Positions 11,186 through 22,832 are shown, numbered from the stretch's first letter. The stretch: 64,000 nucleotides of DNA from Fragum whitleyi (GCA_948146395.1 OX411552.1:8885686-8949685); one strand, 5' to 3'. The notes: a model not told the origin generated them from the sequence alone. Translations and numbers: made by a program.

Positions 11186-12874
11186 AACAAGAGGACTGTT
11201 GGTCCTGGGTCGCTCACCTGAGAAAAAAGCTTCATTGCCTAGGTATGTCCATGCAACCACAGAAAAAGAGATTTTCACTTATTCAATCAGATAACATTTG
11301 AAATAATCATTCCCCCCCCCCCCCTCTGCTCCTCCCCTGGACATTATTTATTTAAGCTTTTTCCATCAGCTAATCTATGCCAGATATACAGGCTGAGTCT
11401 GAGACTTTTAAAGTTTTCTTTAATGAATTGATCAATCCATGTCAAATATAAAGGCTGTAGGGATTCAAAATTCTCAACAAAGCACTCCCCCCCTCCCCCA
11501 AGATGCTCTGCACCTGGTGAATCTACAGTCATGATTTTAGCTTATTCAATATATGTCCATATGCTGATCATCCATACCAATTTTCAAGTCTGTAGGACTC
11601 CTGGCTCATTAGAAGAAGTTCAAAGATTTCAAAAATGATCCAAAGTACTACCCCCTCCCCAAGACACTCAGCACCTGGTGACCCTACAGTCATGATTTTA
11701 GCTCTTATTAATGTCAATATATTGATCACCCATGACAATTTTCAAGTCTGTAGGGTTCCTGATCCAGGAGAAGAATAAGGTTAAAGATTTCAAAATTGAT
11801 CCAAAGTACAACCCCCTGCCCCCTAATGCTCCGCATCTGGTGGCCCTACATTCATGATTTTAGCTATTTTATTTTAGATCCATATGCTTATCATCCATGC
11901 CAATATTGAAGTCTGTAGGGCTCCTGGTTCATTTGAAGATGAAGATTAAAGTTACAAAATTGTCACAAAAATACTTCCCCCTCCCCCCCTGGTGCTCCGC
12001 ACCTGGTGGCTTTACAGTCATGATTTTAGCTATTTATATTAAGGTCTATGAGCTGATCCTCCTTGCCAATTTTCAAGTCTGTAGGGCTTGTGTTTTTCAG
12101 AAGAAGAAGAAGGTTAAAGATTACAAAATTTTCACATAAGTACTATCCTCTCCCCCCTGGTGCTATGCACCTGGTGAATCAACAGTCATGATTTTAGGTA
12201 TTTTTATGAAGGTCCATATGCTGATCATCCATGCCAATATTCAAATCTGTAGGTCTCCTGGTTTAGAAGAAGAAAAAGGTTAAAGATTACAAAATTTTCA
12301 TCATAGTACTACCCCCATCCCCCTGGTGCTCCGCACCTGGTGGCCCTACAGATATGATTTTAGCTATTTATATTAAGGTCTATGAGGTGATGATACATGC
12401 AAAATTTTAAGGCTGTAGGCCTTCATGATCAGAAGAAGAAGAAGGTTAAAGATTACAAAATTTTACCAAAAGTACTACCCCCTCCCCCCTGATGCTCTGC
12501 ACCTGGTGGCCCAACAGATATGATTTTAGCTATTTTTATTAAGGTCTATCAGCTGATCATCCATACCAAATTTCAAGGCTGTAGGGCTGCTGGTTCAGAA
12601 GAAGAAGAATTTTAAAGATTTTCTTAAATTTTTAACTTTTGTTGCCATAGCAACCAGAGTTTTTCACCCATTTCAATTCTTTTAGCAATTCTTAAAGGGG
12701 ACCACCTAAGGAACATTTCTGCCAAGTTTGGTTAAAATTGGCCTAGTAGTTTAGGAGGAGATGTCGTTTAAAGAAATTGTTGACGGACGACGGACGACGC
12801 ACGACGGACGACGCACGGACAAAAGGTGATCACAATAGCTCACTTGAGCACGTTGTGCTCAGGTGAGCTAAAAA
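11186..12874 (+). mobile_element. Pearl-like element, family A, long copy
   Basis: This is the same subfamily as 3775-5053, with nearly identical left parts (AAAAAAGCTTCATTGCCTAG, then CAACCACAGAAAAAGAGATT), but it carries more internal units, about ten. It ends with GACGGACGACGGACGACGCA, the hairpin CTTGAGCACGTTGTGCTCAG and GTGAGCTAAAAA. The 5' stem is GGACTGTTGGTCC and the motif CTCACCTGAG is perfectly complementary to the 3' CTCAGGTGAG. Confidence 0.87.
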
Positions 12875-13239
12875 TCTAATGCTAGTTGCAGGGATCATTT
12901 TTGGGTGCAATATTGAGAGATTATCTCATTTTTCTACTAGAAATCTCATTAAAACTGGCTTAATGGGAAAAAAATCTCAAAGCAAAATTTAATTTATTGA
13001 GGATATTGTTGGCTCCTGGTATATCAGTTGTAACTGCCTACATATAGGCAGTTACAACTGTTTTGCACTGAGCCATGGAAGTGTTAAAATCTTTCACCAA
13101 AATTTCTTAATTTCTAATTTGATTCAGCTAAGTGAAATATTTTTGGACATGCTCTTTTGAACCAGAATTATCCCTGTAGTTGGATTTTGTAAAGTTAAAG
13201 ATAGGTATTATTCCTTTTTTCACTGCATTTTTTATAACT
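12875..13239. other. Non-coding stretch with a hairpin
   Basis: No gene is seen. About 12,888-12,950 resembles 37,050-37,120 on the same strand (CAGGGATCATTTTKGGG, then TTCTCATTTTTCTA), so it is a dispersed repeat of unknown kind. The hairpin at 13,010 is listed separately. Confidence 0.4.
13010..13078. repeat. Near-perfect hairpin (GTTGTAACTGCCTA family)
   Basis: The left arm CAGTTGTAACTGCCTA pairs with TAGGCAGTTACAACTG across a 3-5 nt loop (CATA). Outer arms TGGCTC and GAGCCA extend the stem with internal mismatches. Related hairpins lie at 13,899, 29,033, 30,113, 54,094, 57,737 and 58,231. Confidence 0.85.
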
Positions 13240-13583
13240 TATGTCCCATAATATCTCGCCTTTTTGGCAAAAGGCTTCAAATTATGGTCTCAATCCTTCA
13301 TTTATCCCTTCATTCTACCTTTCTGTCATTCCATCCAACTGTCAAATTTAAATAAAGCATATCCCCTTAAGTAAAATTGCAATTATTATGATACTACATA
13401 GGTGCAAAGTTATATTTAAGAAGGGCAGTTCATAGGAAAAATAATTTTTGGAGTTATTTCCCTTTGCTGTTTAAAAGACCATGACTCTGATTGTATAACG
13501 TAACAATGTGAATCTTTACAGGTGGTAAGATCTCATTTGGGAAAAGCACAGTGTATAAAAACATTTAATGAGCTTGCATTATT

Positions 13584-13889
13584 AACAAGAGCTGTCACTG
13601 TAAGATGACAATGCCCCCGACACCGCTTTGATTTTAAATTATGGCCAATCTATGTTGAAGGTCAAGGTCATCCAGGGGTCAAGGTCACCAAAGTATGTGC
13701 CTACAGAAAGGTAATGTACCAAGGAATGTTGTGGTAAAGTATGATGCGAATATGTTAAGTAATAAGGAAGTTATGGCCAATGTTAAAGTTTTTGGACGGA
13801 ATGACGGACGGACGGACAGACGGACAGACGGACAGATGGACGGACGGACAAGTCAAATTTATGATGCCTCCCTATCGGGGGCATAAAAA
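13584..13889 (+). mobile_element. Pearl-like element, family D
   Basis: Nearly identical to 21,483-21,774. It starts AACAAGAGCTGTCACTGTAA and contains GAAGGTCAAGGTCATCCAGG and the unit GGTAATGTACCAAGGAATGT. (GACG)n and GATGCCTCCCTATCGGGGGC followed by ATAAAAA close it. The mirrored site near 29,095 (ACATTATTTAAAAGTAAATT in the reverse complement) is empty, so this insertion is younger than the inverted duplication. Confidence 0.88.
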
Positions 13890-13898
13890 GTGATGTAT

Positions 13899-13955
13899 AA
13901 AACAGTTGAAACTGCCTATAAACATATGGACAGTTACAACTGGTTCACATGGAGT
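13899..13955. repeat. Hairpin (CAGTTGAAACTGCCTATA family)
   Basis: The arm AACAGTTGAAACTGCCTATA pairs imperfectly with TATGGACAGTTACAACTGGT around an AACA loop. Its mirror copy is at 29,033-29,085, so the hairpin predates the inverted duplication. It is less perfect than the copies at 13,010 and 30,113. Confidence 0.75.
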
Positions 13956-14341
13956 TATCAATTTGCTCTTTGTTGTTTAAAAGACTATTTCCATCTGATC
14001 ATAGCCTTAAGAAAGAAGTTGATTATATCAACTTGTAACTTCTAATTTGTTGAGACCTTTCCATTTATGTTGTTACTTTCACAATCATCTTTTGGGCCTC
14101 CAAAACATTTTAACTCATGAAGCAAGGATTATTTTATGGAAAATTGTCCATGGTATTCCATGCTGAAGTCCAGCCTTTGTAGTATGGAAAAGCCTGCAAT
14201 TAAACCCTGCTTTCATTCCAATACTCATGGAAAAGCCTGTAAAATTTTCCAGGTTATTCCATACTTAAGTCCAGCCATGGGAGAATGGAAAACCCTGTAG
14301 TAAAATCCATGCTGTCATCCCAATTCTCCATGGTTCATAGA

Positions 14342-14557
14342 ACAAGAGGCCCAAGAGGGCCTCCATGGCTCCACTGGCTTAAACATCAAGATTTGAAAGA
14401 GGGATATTGAAAATAGAAGGTAAAGAAAGTCACCATCTTTCAGAAAGAATTCCGCCTTTTTCTAAGTTGATACTTATTCATAAGCTATTAGAACAAGTGA
14501 ACACATGTAGCTGATATGTAATTACATAGAAGAAAACTATCTATATATCACTTTAAA
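14342..14557 (+). mobile_element. Pearl-like element, family B, 5' fragment
   Basis: It begins GAACAAGAGGCCCAAGAGGG, with stem GGCCCAAGAGGGCC and motif GGCTCCACTGGC. The rest is unrelated to other copies and no 3' hairpin is seen before the next element starts at 14,558, so it is truncated. Confidence 0.6.
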
Positions 14558-15907
14558 AACAAGAGCTGTCGGAGGACAGCGAAGCTCGACTATTCCTAGT
14601 GCTGGATAGTAACAGCAAATCAATATCGACATTGGAAATTCAATAAAATGAAAGTCAAGAGAAAAGAATCTTTGTCTAGAGGCTGATATTATGGTCACAG
14701 AAGCATGTGCAGAGTTTCAAAGCAATAGCTTTAGTAGGAACAGATATACAACTAACATAAAACATTTGCACCTAAAAACTTAACCAAGATTTTCTAAGGC
14801 CAAAAAGGGCTAAATTCCACTAAATTAAATATCAGAGTAATGAATCTTTTTCTATGGGCTAATATTATGGTCAAAGAAGCATGTGTAAAGTTTCCAAGCA
14901 ACAGCTGTAGTAGAAAAAGAGATATTACACAAATACAACATTTGCACGTAAAAACTTACCCAAGAATTTCTAAGTCCATAAAGGGTTATAAATCCACTAA
15001 ATTCTATACCAAAGAATTGAATCTTTATAAAGAGGCTGTTGTTATGAACATTGAAGCATGTGCAAAGTTTGAATGCAATAGCTTTAATAGAATTAGAGAT
15101 ATAACTGATGTACAACATTTGCACGTAAAAACTTAACCAAGAATTTCTGAGTCTGAAAAAGGTTAAAATTCCACTAAATTCAATATCAGAGTAATAAATC
15201 TTTGTCAAGAGGGTGATATCATGGTAACAGAAGCATGTGTAGAGTTTCCAAGCAAAAGCCTATGTAGAAATAGAGCTATAACTGATGTACAACATTTGCA
15301 CGAAAAAACTTAACCAAGATTTCTAAGTCCGAAAAGGGTTAAAATTCCACTTAATTCGAAATGAGAGTAATGAATCTTTGTCTAGAGGCTGATATTATGG
15401 TCACAGAAGCATGTGCAAAGTTTCAAAGCAATAGCTTTAGAAGAAATAGAGATATTACAGAAATACAACATTTGCACGTAAAAACTTAACCAAGATTTTC
15501 TAAGTCCGAAAAAGGGTTAAAATTCCATTAAATTCAATATCAGAGTAACGAATCTTTGTCGAGAGGCTGATATTATGGTCACAGAAGCATGTGTAAAGTT
15601 GCAAAGCAATAGCTTTAATAGAAACAGAAATATTACAGACAAACAACATTTGCACGAAAAAACTTAACCAAGATTTCTAAGTCTGAAAAGGGTTAAAATT
15701 CCACTAAATTCAATATCAGAGCAATGAATCTTTGTCTAGATGCTGATATTATGGTCACAGAAGCATGTGCAAAGTTTCAAAGCAATAGCTTTAATAGAAA
15801 CATTTTTTAAACACTTGCACGTAAAAACTTAACCAAAGCATTACGCCGATGCTGACGCCCGGGTGACTGGAATAGCCCCCCTATTCTTCGAATAGTCGAG
15901 CTAAAAA
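14558..15907 (+). mobile_element. Pearl-like element, family F, seven 177-bp units
   Basis: The 5' end is AACAAGAGCTGTCGGAGGAC with stem CTGTCGGAGGACAG, then GCTCGACTATTC. The 3' end is CTATTCTTCGAATAG, then TCGAGCTAAAAA. The two 12-nt motifs GCTCGACTATTC and GAATAGTCGAGC are perfect reverse complements. Seven units start at about 14,667, 14,841, 15,018, 15,195, 15,371, 15,550 and 15,727 (GAATCTTTGTCTAGAGGCTG), spaced 174-179 bp. The (ACGG)n tract is reduced to GATGCTGACGCCCGGGTGAC. Opposed open frames of 98 and 118 residues here are repeat artefacts. Confidence 0.88.
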
Positions 15908-15915
15908 TCACACTT

Positions 15916-16195
15916 ATTAATTTGATTGTTTGAATAGGGTTTTACACAGCTTCGAACATAATTTCAGTCATATCACGGTGGCTGGAGCACCTAACAGTGG
16001 ATTCCTGGTATTTCTCACACCAGTACTACCACCACATCATCTCCTAGCCTCCAGCTGCCATCCCACATAGGTCTACGATTATCAACCCATAGATTTATAG
16101 TTGGAAATGATGAGTGCTGCCTTCCGGGATCGCACCCCTTGACCTCGAGATTGACAGTCCGATGCGCTACCAACTGGGCTTTGACAGCGACTGCA
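15916..16195 (-). mobile_element. tRNA-derived SINE, full-length type
   Basis: Same family as 1565. The head is at the right (GATCGCACCCCTTGACCTCG; GCGCTACCAACTGGGC), the core in the middle (CTCCTAGCCTCCAGCTGCCA), and the tail at the left (GGTTTTACACAGCTTCGAAC), which is more diverged than in other copies. Box B carries a substitution. Confidence 0.85.
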
Positions 16196-16302
16196 CACTT
16201 AGTAAACTTAAATTGTTAAACAAGTTTTATCTCACACCCATTACTTGACAATTTTCACTTTGATTGATCTGAATTCAAAAAAATCTCAACAGACTGCAAA
16301 GA

Positions 16303-17317
16303 AAAAAGAGGACCAGAACGGCCCTAAACTGCTCACCTGAATTTTATTGGTCCAGTGGATCTCATCCAAATAACTTTCAGGCAAAGTTTCATTCACATTT
16401 GCCTTATTGTTGAAGAGGGGATGTTATTCAAAGAATTTAAAGTGATAATTGACCATTATAAATTCATTACTTAGGATACCCAAAATAAGCCCCCCCCTGC
16501 CACACCCATATTAATGGGCCAAGCAAAATTTTGCTTAAATATTTTGAAAAGGGTCATCAAAAGAACATTCTGGTAAAGTTTCATTTTAATTGGCTCCATG
16601 GCTCAGGAGGAGATGTCCTTCAAAGATTTTGGGCTCAAAAAAAGTCCCATCCTGCCTCCCCATTTTACAGGTCAATCAGAATTTCCATATAATTTTTAAA
16701 AAGGGTCACCCAAAGAACATTCTGGTAAAGGTTCATTTATATCAGCTAAATGGTTCAGGAGATGTCGTTCTAAGATTTCAGGCTCAAAATAAGCCCCATC
16801 CTGCCACTCCCTTATTTTGGGGTAAATCAAAATTTCTTTACAGTTTTAAAAGAGGGTAACCCAATGATAATTCATTCAAAGTTTCATTGAAATCAGGCCA
16901 ATGGTCTGGGAGGATTTTATTTTCTAATTATTAGGGGCTCAAAGTAAACCCCAAACTACCACGCCAAAAATCCGGGGTCAATAAAAAAATTCTTGAACAA
17001 CTTTAGAAGAGAGTAACCCCACCATTCTTGCCAAGTTTCATTAAAATGGGCTAATGGTTTGGGAGGAGAAGATTGTTAAAGATTTTGGGCTCAAAATATG
17101 CCCTGTCCTGCCCCGCCCATATTTGGGGGTCAATCAAAATTTCTTGAACGAATATAGAAGAGGGTAACCAAAGGATCATTTCTGCAAAGTTTCATCAAAA
17201 TTTGCACATTGGTTTAGGTGTAGAAGATGTTTAAAGTAAAGTTTATGTACACACGCAGACATGCACGCACAACAGACACACTGCCATGTAAATACCTTGT
17301 TGGCCTTTGGACAGTGG
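16303..17317 (+). mobile_element. Chimeric pearl-like element: family A start, family B end
   Basis: The 5' end is family A (GAGGACCAGAACGGCCCTAA, then GCTCACCTGA). The interior resembles family B units (CAAAGATTTTGGGCTCAAAA, GCCACACCCATA). The 3' end TTGGCCTTTGGACAGTGGA is the family B hairpin in degraded form. It abuts directly the family C start at 17,317, whose first A residues it shares. It has no complete 3' CTAAAAA. Confidence 0.7.
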
Positions 17318-18322
17318 AAAGCCATGAACAGCTTGAGTCGCTTCACAGGCTTGAAATTCTTGAAATCGCAAATATTAGTTTTAACTAGATTTTTAGATAT
17401 TTTTGGTTCTGATGTTGAAATGATTTTCAAGTTTCCACTTTATATTGAAATGACCTCCGCCCATTTAATACATATTTTTCATCCAATTACAATAATTTTT
17501 GGCTGCATGATAATGGGTCACCCAAGGATCATACCAATGAAGTTTGATTGCTATCCATCGGTTACATTCTGGGAAAATGATTTTCAAAGTTTCCATTATA
17601 CAACATATAGACAAATGACCTCCGCCAATAAAATACATATTTTTCATCTGATTACAATAATTTTTGGTAGCCTGATAAAGGGTCATTCAAGGATCATTCC
17701 AGTGAAATTTGGTTGATATCCATCAATTGCGTTCTGAGAAAATGATTTTCAAAGTTTCCACTACTTACATATAGAGGAATGACCTCCGCCCATAAAATAC
17801 ATATTTTTCATCTGATCACAATAAGTTTTGGTAGACTGATAAAGGGTCACCAAAGGATTATTCCAGTGAAATTTGATTGATATCATTTGGTTACATTATG
17901 AGAAAATGATTTTCAAAGTTTCCACTACATAACATTTAGAGAAATGACCTCCGCCCATAAAATACATATTTTTCATCTGATCACAATAATTTTTGGTAGA
18001 CTGATAAAGTGTCACCCAAGGATCATTCATGTAAAATTTAATTAGTATCCATCAATTAGAATCTGAGAAAAATCACTTTTAACCATATTTGGAAATCAGC
18101 CCCGACCATTAAATCCATGTTTTTTATTGGATCAAAATTTCTTGAACAACTTTGAAAGAGGGTCACCAAAGAATCATTCCTGTACAGTGTCGTTGAAATT
18201 CATTCAATAGTTTCTGAGGAGAAAATTTTGGAAGAAAAAGTTTACGACCGGATGCACAGATGGACGGACGGACACAACGCCATGACAATAGCCCCAGTGG
18301 CTTTCAGCCAGTGGAGCTAAAA
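17317..18322 (+). mobile_element. Pearl-like element, family C
   Basis: It starts AAAGCCATGAACAGCTTGAG, then TCGCTTCACAGGC, lacking the usual AACT prefix. About five units of 155 bp follow with ATGACCTCCGCCCATAAAAT, GATAAAGGGTCACCAAAGGA and GATTTTCAAAGTTTCCACTA. It ends with GATGGACGGACGGAC and the hairpin CAGTGGCTTTCAGCCAGTGG followed by AGCTAAAA. Confidence 0.85.
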
Positions 18323-18660
18323 CCTGTTAATTTTTCCATTAAACATGGATTTTTTTCAGTGTTATTCCATACTAGGTCCAGCCATAGATTTCCATGAAAA
18401 AAAAACCTGGATTAAAAATTCATGCTGTTGCTCCAAAATTCATGTACATGTTCATGGAAAAGCCTGAAAAAATGTCCAGGGATTTCCATGGAAAAGCCTG
18501 GAAATTTTTCCATGTTACAGGGAGAACTATCCAGGCTTTTCCGTGTTTTTTCATCCAGATTATGCCATGACCACCCTGCAAAAGGCTGGAAAATTTGTTT
18601 CAATACCCCAGCGCAAGATTTCCAGTGAAATCCGAGCTGAAACAGGGACTTTCTACAGAC
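18322..18660 (+). repeat. Left arm, middle part, of the inverted duplication
   Basis: In reverse complement this matches 28,272-28,590. CCAGGGATTTCCATGGAAAA and CATGTTACAGGGAGAACTAT here correspond to TTTTCCATGGAAATCCCTGG and ATAGTTGTCCCTGTAACATG there. The sequence is rich in CATGGAAA/TTTCCATG words that make many small hairpins. In the partner it is continuous with the part equivalent to 14,130-14,340, so 14,341-18,321 is inserted material. Confidence 0.85.
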
Positions 18661-19598
18661 AGATTATCACAGGGATATTTGTATAGTTTTAAGATAAATT
18701 ATCATGACACTAGATTGCATTGATAAGCTTTTAGCTTTCCAACTATGAAGACTTCTTAGTCAAATATCTGTCAAGGGTCAAAATGTCATAATAGGGGTTT
18801 AAGTGAAACTTAACATAATCTATTATCCAAACAACCTAATTGTTGAATTGTGCCAAGCAGTTTCTGTCCAGATTGTGTGTCTATCTGTTAACCACAATGT
18901 TGTCTACAAAAGATGTAACACTAATGTACAAGTTCTGACTTGTGAAAGAAAGATACTGGGGATTGTATGCTCCTCTGTATTGTTCATCCAATTTACATTA
19001 GATAAATCATTTTTTTATCCTCAGTCAAGGTCAAACATTGAAGTCCTAGTCTGCATTTAAAGTAAAAAAACGCTCTTTCGGGTAAAATTCACTGAATATT
19101 TTTTCTTGATTTAGTCTTATGGAAGATGAGTTACATAAAAAAATAATCAAATTGACAAACAACAGCTTTTTCGTGAAACTCATAATCTACCGTATGAAGT
19201 AAAATATGTAAATTAGATTTTGTCATGTGTTATACACCCACGAACAGGTAAGGAGCTATAAAGGAGTGGTATTCAAATTGGAGTTCCACATATTGCGGGT
19301 CATAAATATTCATCAAGATAGGCCTATATTTAAATCATGGCGTCACAATGATTTGTATTACCCAATATTGAAATGACAATTTGAAGCTTATCTTTGAGAA
19401 TAGAAGTCTAGTTTCTGTGTACATAGGTGTCTAAGAACATTGTCGTGCATTTCAGATATGTTTACAAACACAGACAGGGGCTGTAAGGTAACATTAGCTA
19501 AAGTTTAGAATAGAGAAATCAGCATAGAACAGGGAACTACTCAGGCTACACCATTATACCACTGGTGCAAAAGAAGTATTAATAGCAGATAGCACAGA
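18661..19598. other. Unassigned sequence, no gene supported
   Basis: It may continue the left arm, but I could not find its partner on the right. The 85-codon open frame at 18,803-19,060 has no recognisable motif and AT-biased composition like its surroundings, so it is not called. Confidence 0.3.
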
Positions 19599-20807
19599 AA
19601 ACTAGAAAGCCATGAATGGCTTGAGTCGCTCCACAGCCTTGAAATTCTTGTAAAAGCAAATAAATGTTTTGACTTGATTTTTAGATATTTGGGGTTCTAC
19701 TGATGTTGAAAATGATTTTCAAAGTTTGAACTATATAACAGATAGAGAAATGACCTCTGCTCTTAAAAGACATAATTTTCATCAAATTAAAATGATTTTT
19801 GGCTGCATGATAATGGGTCACCCAAGGATCATACCAAAATTTTTTGATTGATATCCATCAGTTACATTCTGAGAAAATGTTTTTCATATTTTCCACTATT
19901 TAACTCCTTGAGAAATGACCTCCACCCATAAAATGCATATTTTTCAACCAATCAAAATAATTTTTGGTTCACTGATAGAGGGTCACTCAAGGATCATACC
20001 AGTGAAATTTGATTGATATCCAAAATTTAGATTCTGAGAAAATGATTTTCAAATTTTCCACTATATAACATATAGAGAAATGACCTCCGCCCATAAAATG
20101 CATATTTTCCATCCGATCACAATGATTTTTTGTAGACTGATAAAGGGTCACTCAAGGATCATTCCAGTGAAATTTGGTTGATGTCCATCCATTACATTGT
20201 GAGAAAATGATTTTCAAAGTTTGCACTATATAACATATAGAGAAATGACCTCCGCCCATAAAATGCATATTTTCCGTCCAATCACAATGATTTTTTGTAG
20301 ACTGATAAAGGGTCACTCAAGGATCATTCCAATGAAATTTGGTTGATATCCATCAATTACATTCTGAGAAAATGATTTTCAAATTTTCCACTAAATAACA
20401 TATAGAGAAATGACCTCTGCCCATAAAATGCATATTTTCCATCCGATCACAATGATTTTTTGTAGACTGATAAAGGGTCACCCAAGGATCATTCATGTAA
20501 AATTTAATTGGTATCCATTGATTAGAATCTGAGAAAACTCACTTTTTACCATATTTGGAAATTAGCCACGCCCCTTAAATCCATGTTTTTCATTGGATCA
20601 AAATTTCTTGAACAACTTTGAAAGAGGGTCACCCAAGGATCATTCCTGTGAAGTTTGGTTGAAATCCATCCAGTAGTTTCTGAGGAGAAGATTTTTAAAG
20701 AAAAGTTTACGACCGGACGCATGGACGGACGGACGGACGGACGGACGCACGACGGACACAACGCCATGACAATAGCCCCAGTGGCTTTCAGCCAGTGGAG
20801 CTAAAAA
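19599..20807 (+). mobile_element. Pearl-like element, family C
   Basis: Well preserved. It runs from AACTAGAAAGCCATGAATGG through six units to (GGAC)n near 20,725-20,750 and the 3' hairpin CCCAGTGGCTTTCAGCCAGT then GGAGCTAAAAA. The stem AGCCATGAATGGCT is at the 5' end. GCTCCAC at the 5' end pairs with 3' GTGGAGC. The block before the microsatellite reads AAGTTTGGTTGAAATCCATC. Confidence 0.9.
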
Positions 20808-21482
20808 TTGAAATCGAGTGCCAAAGGTCAACTGAATTTTGAAACAGCATTTGCATAAAAATTTCCAAATTTGACTTTTACGATTATCTCCTAGCATTTT
20901 ACCCTACTCCAAAAGAAAAATCAATATGGTACCTGGCATCACACTATTTAATTGGTGTCTTGTTATCGGATATTAGAATCAGTTGGTACCATTTTGTGTT
21001 TACAGGTTTTTGACTAATGCATCAATTCTAAAAGCTGTATCCTAAGACTATTTTTGATTAATCAGGTTTTGGGACAAAATAGCCAAAGTAATTAACAAAG
21101 TAGATTCTCCTGGGCCAAGACCGAGTGCTCATGGCTAGCATTCCATGGCCTTTAAGGGCTTCATCATCATCATCTTATGTTCCCTATTCTTTAGAAATAT
21201 GTCCCATAAAATTTAACTGAGATAACACCACTAAATTAATAACACAGTCAATAAAAAATATAGAGAAAATCAGGTTTACAATTCCCACTGGCTTTGATGC
21301 TTGATTAATGCAACTTAATAAATGATTTGTTTGTTGTAACCCTTATCACGCTGAACCCCGAATATTCCTGCTTTGGTAGGAGGTATACACAAAGATCAGC
21401 CTGCACCTATGTGCAGTCTGATCTTTGCTACACCACCTGTTTGTCCCCTTTAAAAGCAGAGTTGTTCATTAAATTAATTTTC
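20808..21482 (+). repeat. Left arm, inner part, of the inverted duplication
   Basis: It mirrors 23,820-24,218 and 25,090-25,230. The clearest match is ATATAGAGAAAATCAGGTTT with CACTGGCTTTGATGCTTGAT here (21,260-21,306), against the reverse complement of 23,930-23,985 (ATATAGAGAAAATCAAGTTT, GTGGCTTTGATTCTTGAT). Also AACAAAGTAGATTCTCCTGG near 21,097 matches CCTAGGAGAATCTACTTTGT at 24,117. No gene was recognised. Confidence 0.87.
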
Positions 21483-21774
21483 AACAAGAGCTGTCACTGT
21501 AAGATGACAATGCCCCCGACACCGCTTTGATTTTAAATTATGGCCAATCTATGTTCAAGGTCATCCAGGGGTCAAGGTCACCAAAGTATGTGCCTACAGA
21601 AAGGTAATGTACCAAGGAATGTTGTGGTAAAGTATGATGCGAATATGTTAAGTAATAAGGAAGTTATGGCCAATGTTAAAGTTTTTGGATGGAATGACGG
21701 ACGGACGGACAGACGGACAGACGGACGGACGGACAAGTCAAATTTATGATGCCTCCCTATCGGGGGCATAAAAA
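21483..21774 (+). mobile_element. Pearl-like element, family D
   Basis: Almost identical to 13,584-13,889, differing by a short deletion in the TCAAGGTCA region and a few substitutions, which implies recent activity of this subfamily. Both ends and the (GACG)n tract are intact. Confidence 0.9.
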
Positions 21775-21883
21775 GGAAAATTGCTCTACACCCTTAGATT
21801 TTAGGGCTTTTGGTACTTTGATATGAGTGCATTTTCGAAAGGGGTTTTTAAACCAGCATGACAAGGGTTATTAATCCTGCAGT

Positions 21884-22119
21884 CGTCATATTGCAGCAGC
21901 TGATGCACTTAAAAGTGAATTCCTGGTATTTTTCTCGACAGTACAACCGTTATATCCTTTCCTAGCCTAACGCTGCTACCCCACATAGATCTACGATAAT
22001 CAAACCATTGGTGGGAGGCAGATAGTCAGAAAGGATTAGTAAGCGTACCATCAGGGATCAAACTCAGGACATTTTGCAAGACAGTCTGATGTGCTACCAA
22101 TGCCCTATGATGGTTGTCA
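21884..22119 (-). mobile_element. SINE, diverged copy without tail
   Basis: Core and head of the SINE family are recognisable (GTGAATTCCTGGTATTTTTC; CCACATAGATCTACGATAAT; GTGCTACCAATGCCCTATGA). The tail with GGCGTTAAAC is missing or unrecognisable, replaced by ATTGCAGCAGCTGATGCAC. Many substitutions suggest an old copy. Confidence 0.75.
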
Positions 22120-22832
22120 ACTTGATCAATGAAGAGAAATGAAACATGATTATTGATAGCAAGATGATCAATAACCTAAAAGCAAAGGAGCATTATGCAT
22201 AGGGTAAAAGATAAAAGAGCCTAGCAGATCAAAAGGCTAAATATCCTAGAAAAATTGCAGTACTTGTTGGAAACTTGCATCATTGAAAATATCAGTAGAT
22301 ACAGACTAAAAACCTTTTTTATACCTACTGGGGCTATTTGATTCTTGGGCAGATCCCTGGATGCATAAGTATATCAGGAGATTGGAAAGACAAAATTATT
22401 ATGACAATTTTTCAGTTTTAATTTACCTGTGGAATGTTAGTTTGTTTATTCCAAGCCTCTGATATTCATCATACTAAACAACTTGTCTTAAAGTCATACA
22501 GATGTCATCCCTGAATTGACCGACGCCCTTTCTGGCACGCCTTGGCCCGTCTTTGGTGATACAACAGAGCTGTTATGACTTCTATATACACATGTATGAT
22601 ACATGAGGCAAACAAACATAACAAACCCGAAACTGGGGTAAAGCTTACGATCACACTACTCAAACTCTTGAGTCTAAACTGGTTACAATATTTTTGCCTT
22701 TTCAATCTTCACTAAAAATGGTAGCTTAAATAAGTCAACCATATAACAGCTGGGGATGCCCTTATTCTAAATATTATTCTGAATCTTGAATAGAATCAAA
22801 TCTATGGTGCCAAATGGCCCACACATTTTTGA
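22120..22832. repeat. Innermost left arm and centre of the inverted duplication
   Basis: 22,190-22,300 (GGGTAAAAGATAAAAGAGCC, TAGCAGATCAAAAGGCTA) matches the reverse complement of 23,690-23,810. From about 22,340 to 22,832 no partner and no gene was found, so this is the presumed spacer or hinge. Confidence 0.75.

Larger units (their letters stand above)
13240..14340 (+). repeat. Left arm, outer part, of a large inverted duplication
   Basis: Read in reverse complement, this matches 28,560-29,742. Examples are CATTCTACCTTTCTGTCATT here against AATGACAGAAAGGTAGAATG near 29,650, and GTGGTAAGATCTCATTTGGG against CCTAATGAGATCTTACCACC near 29,150. The family D element at 13,584 is absent from the partner, and the partner's SINE at 29,338 is absent here. 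No gene was recognised. Confidence 0.85.

Noticed and set aside
14667..15900. CRISPR-like array of regular repeats
   Set aside because: Direct 177-bp units without short repeats and unique spacers, in an animal genome; tandem units of a mobile element.
17261..17716. 151-residue open frame in a family C element
   Set aside because: Same cause: in-frame repeat units, no domain, shared with non-coding copies.
18803..19060. 85-residue frame
   Set aside because: No recognisable motif, composition like flanking non-coding DNA.
20546..20897. PSVRPSVR-type proteins on several strands (also 26,498, 27,011, 52,656)
   Set aside because: Products of (ACGG)n and (GTCC)n microsatellites.
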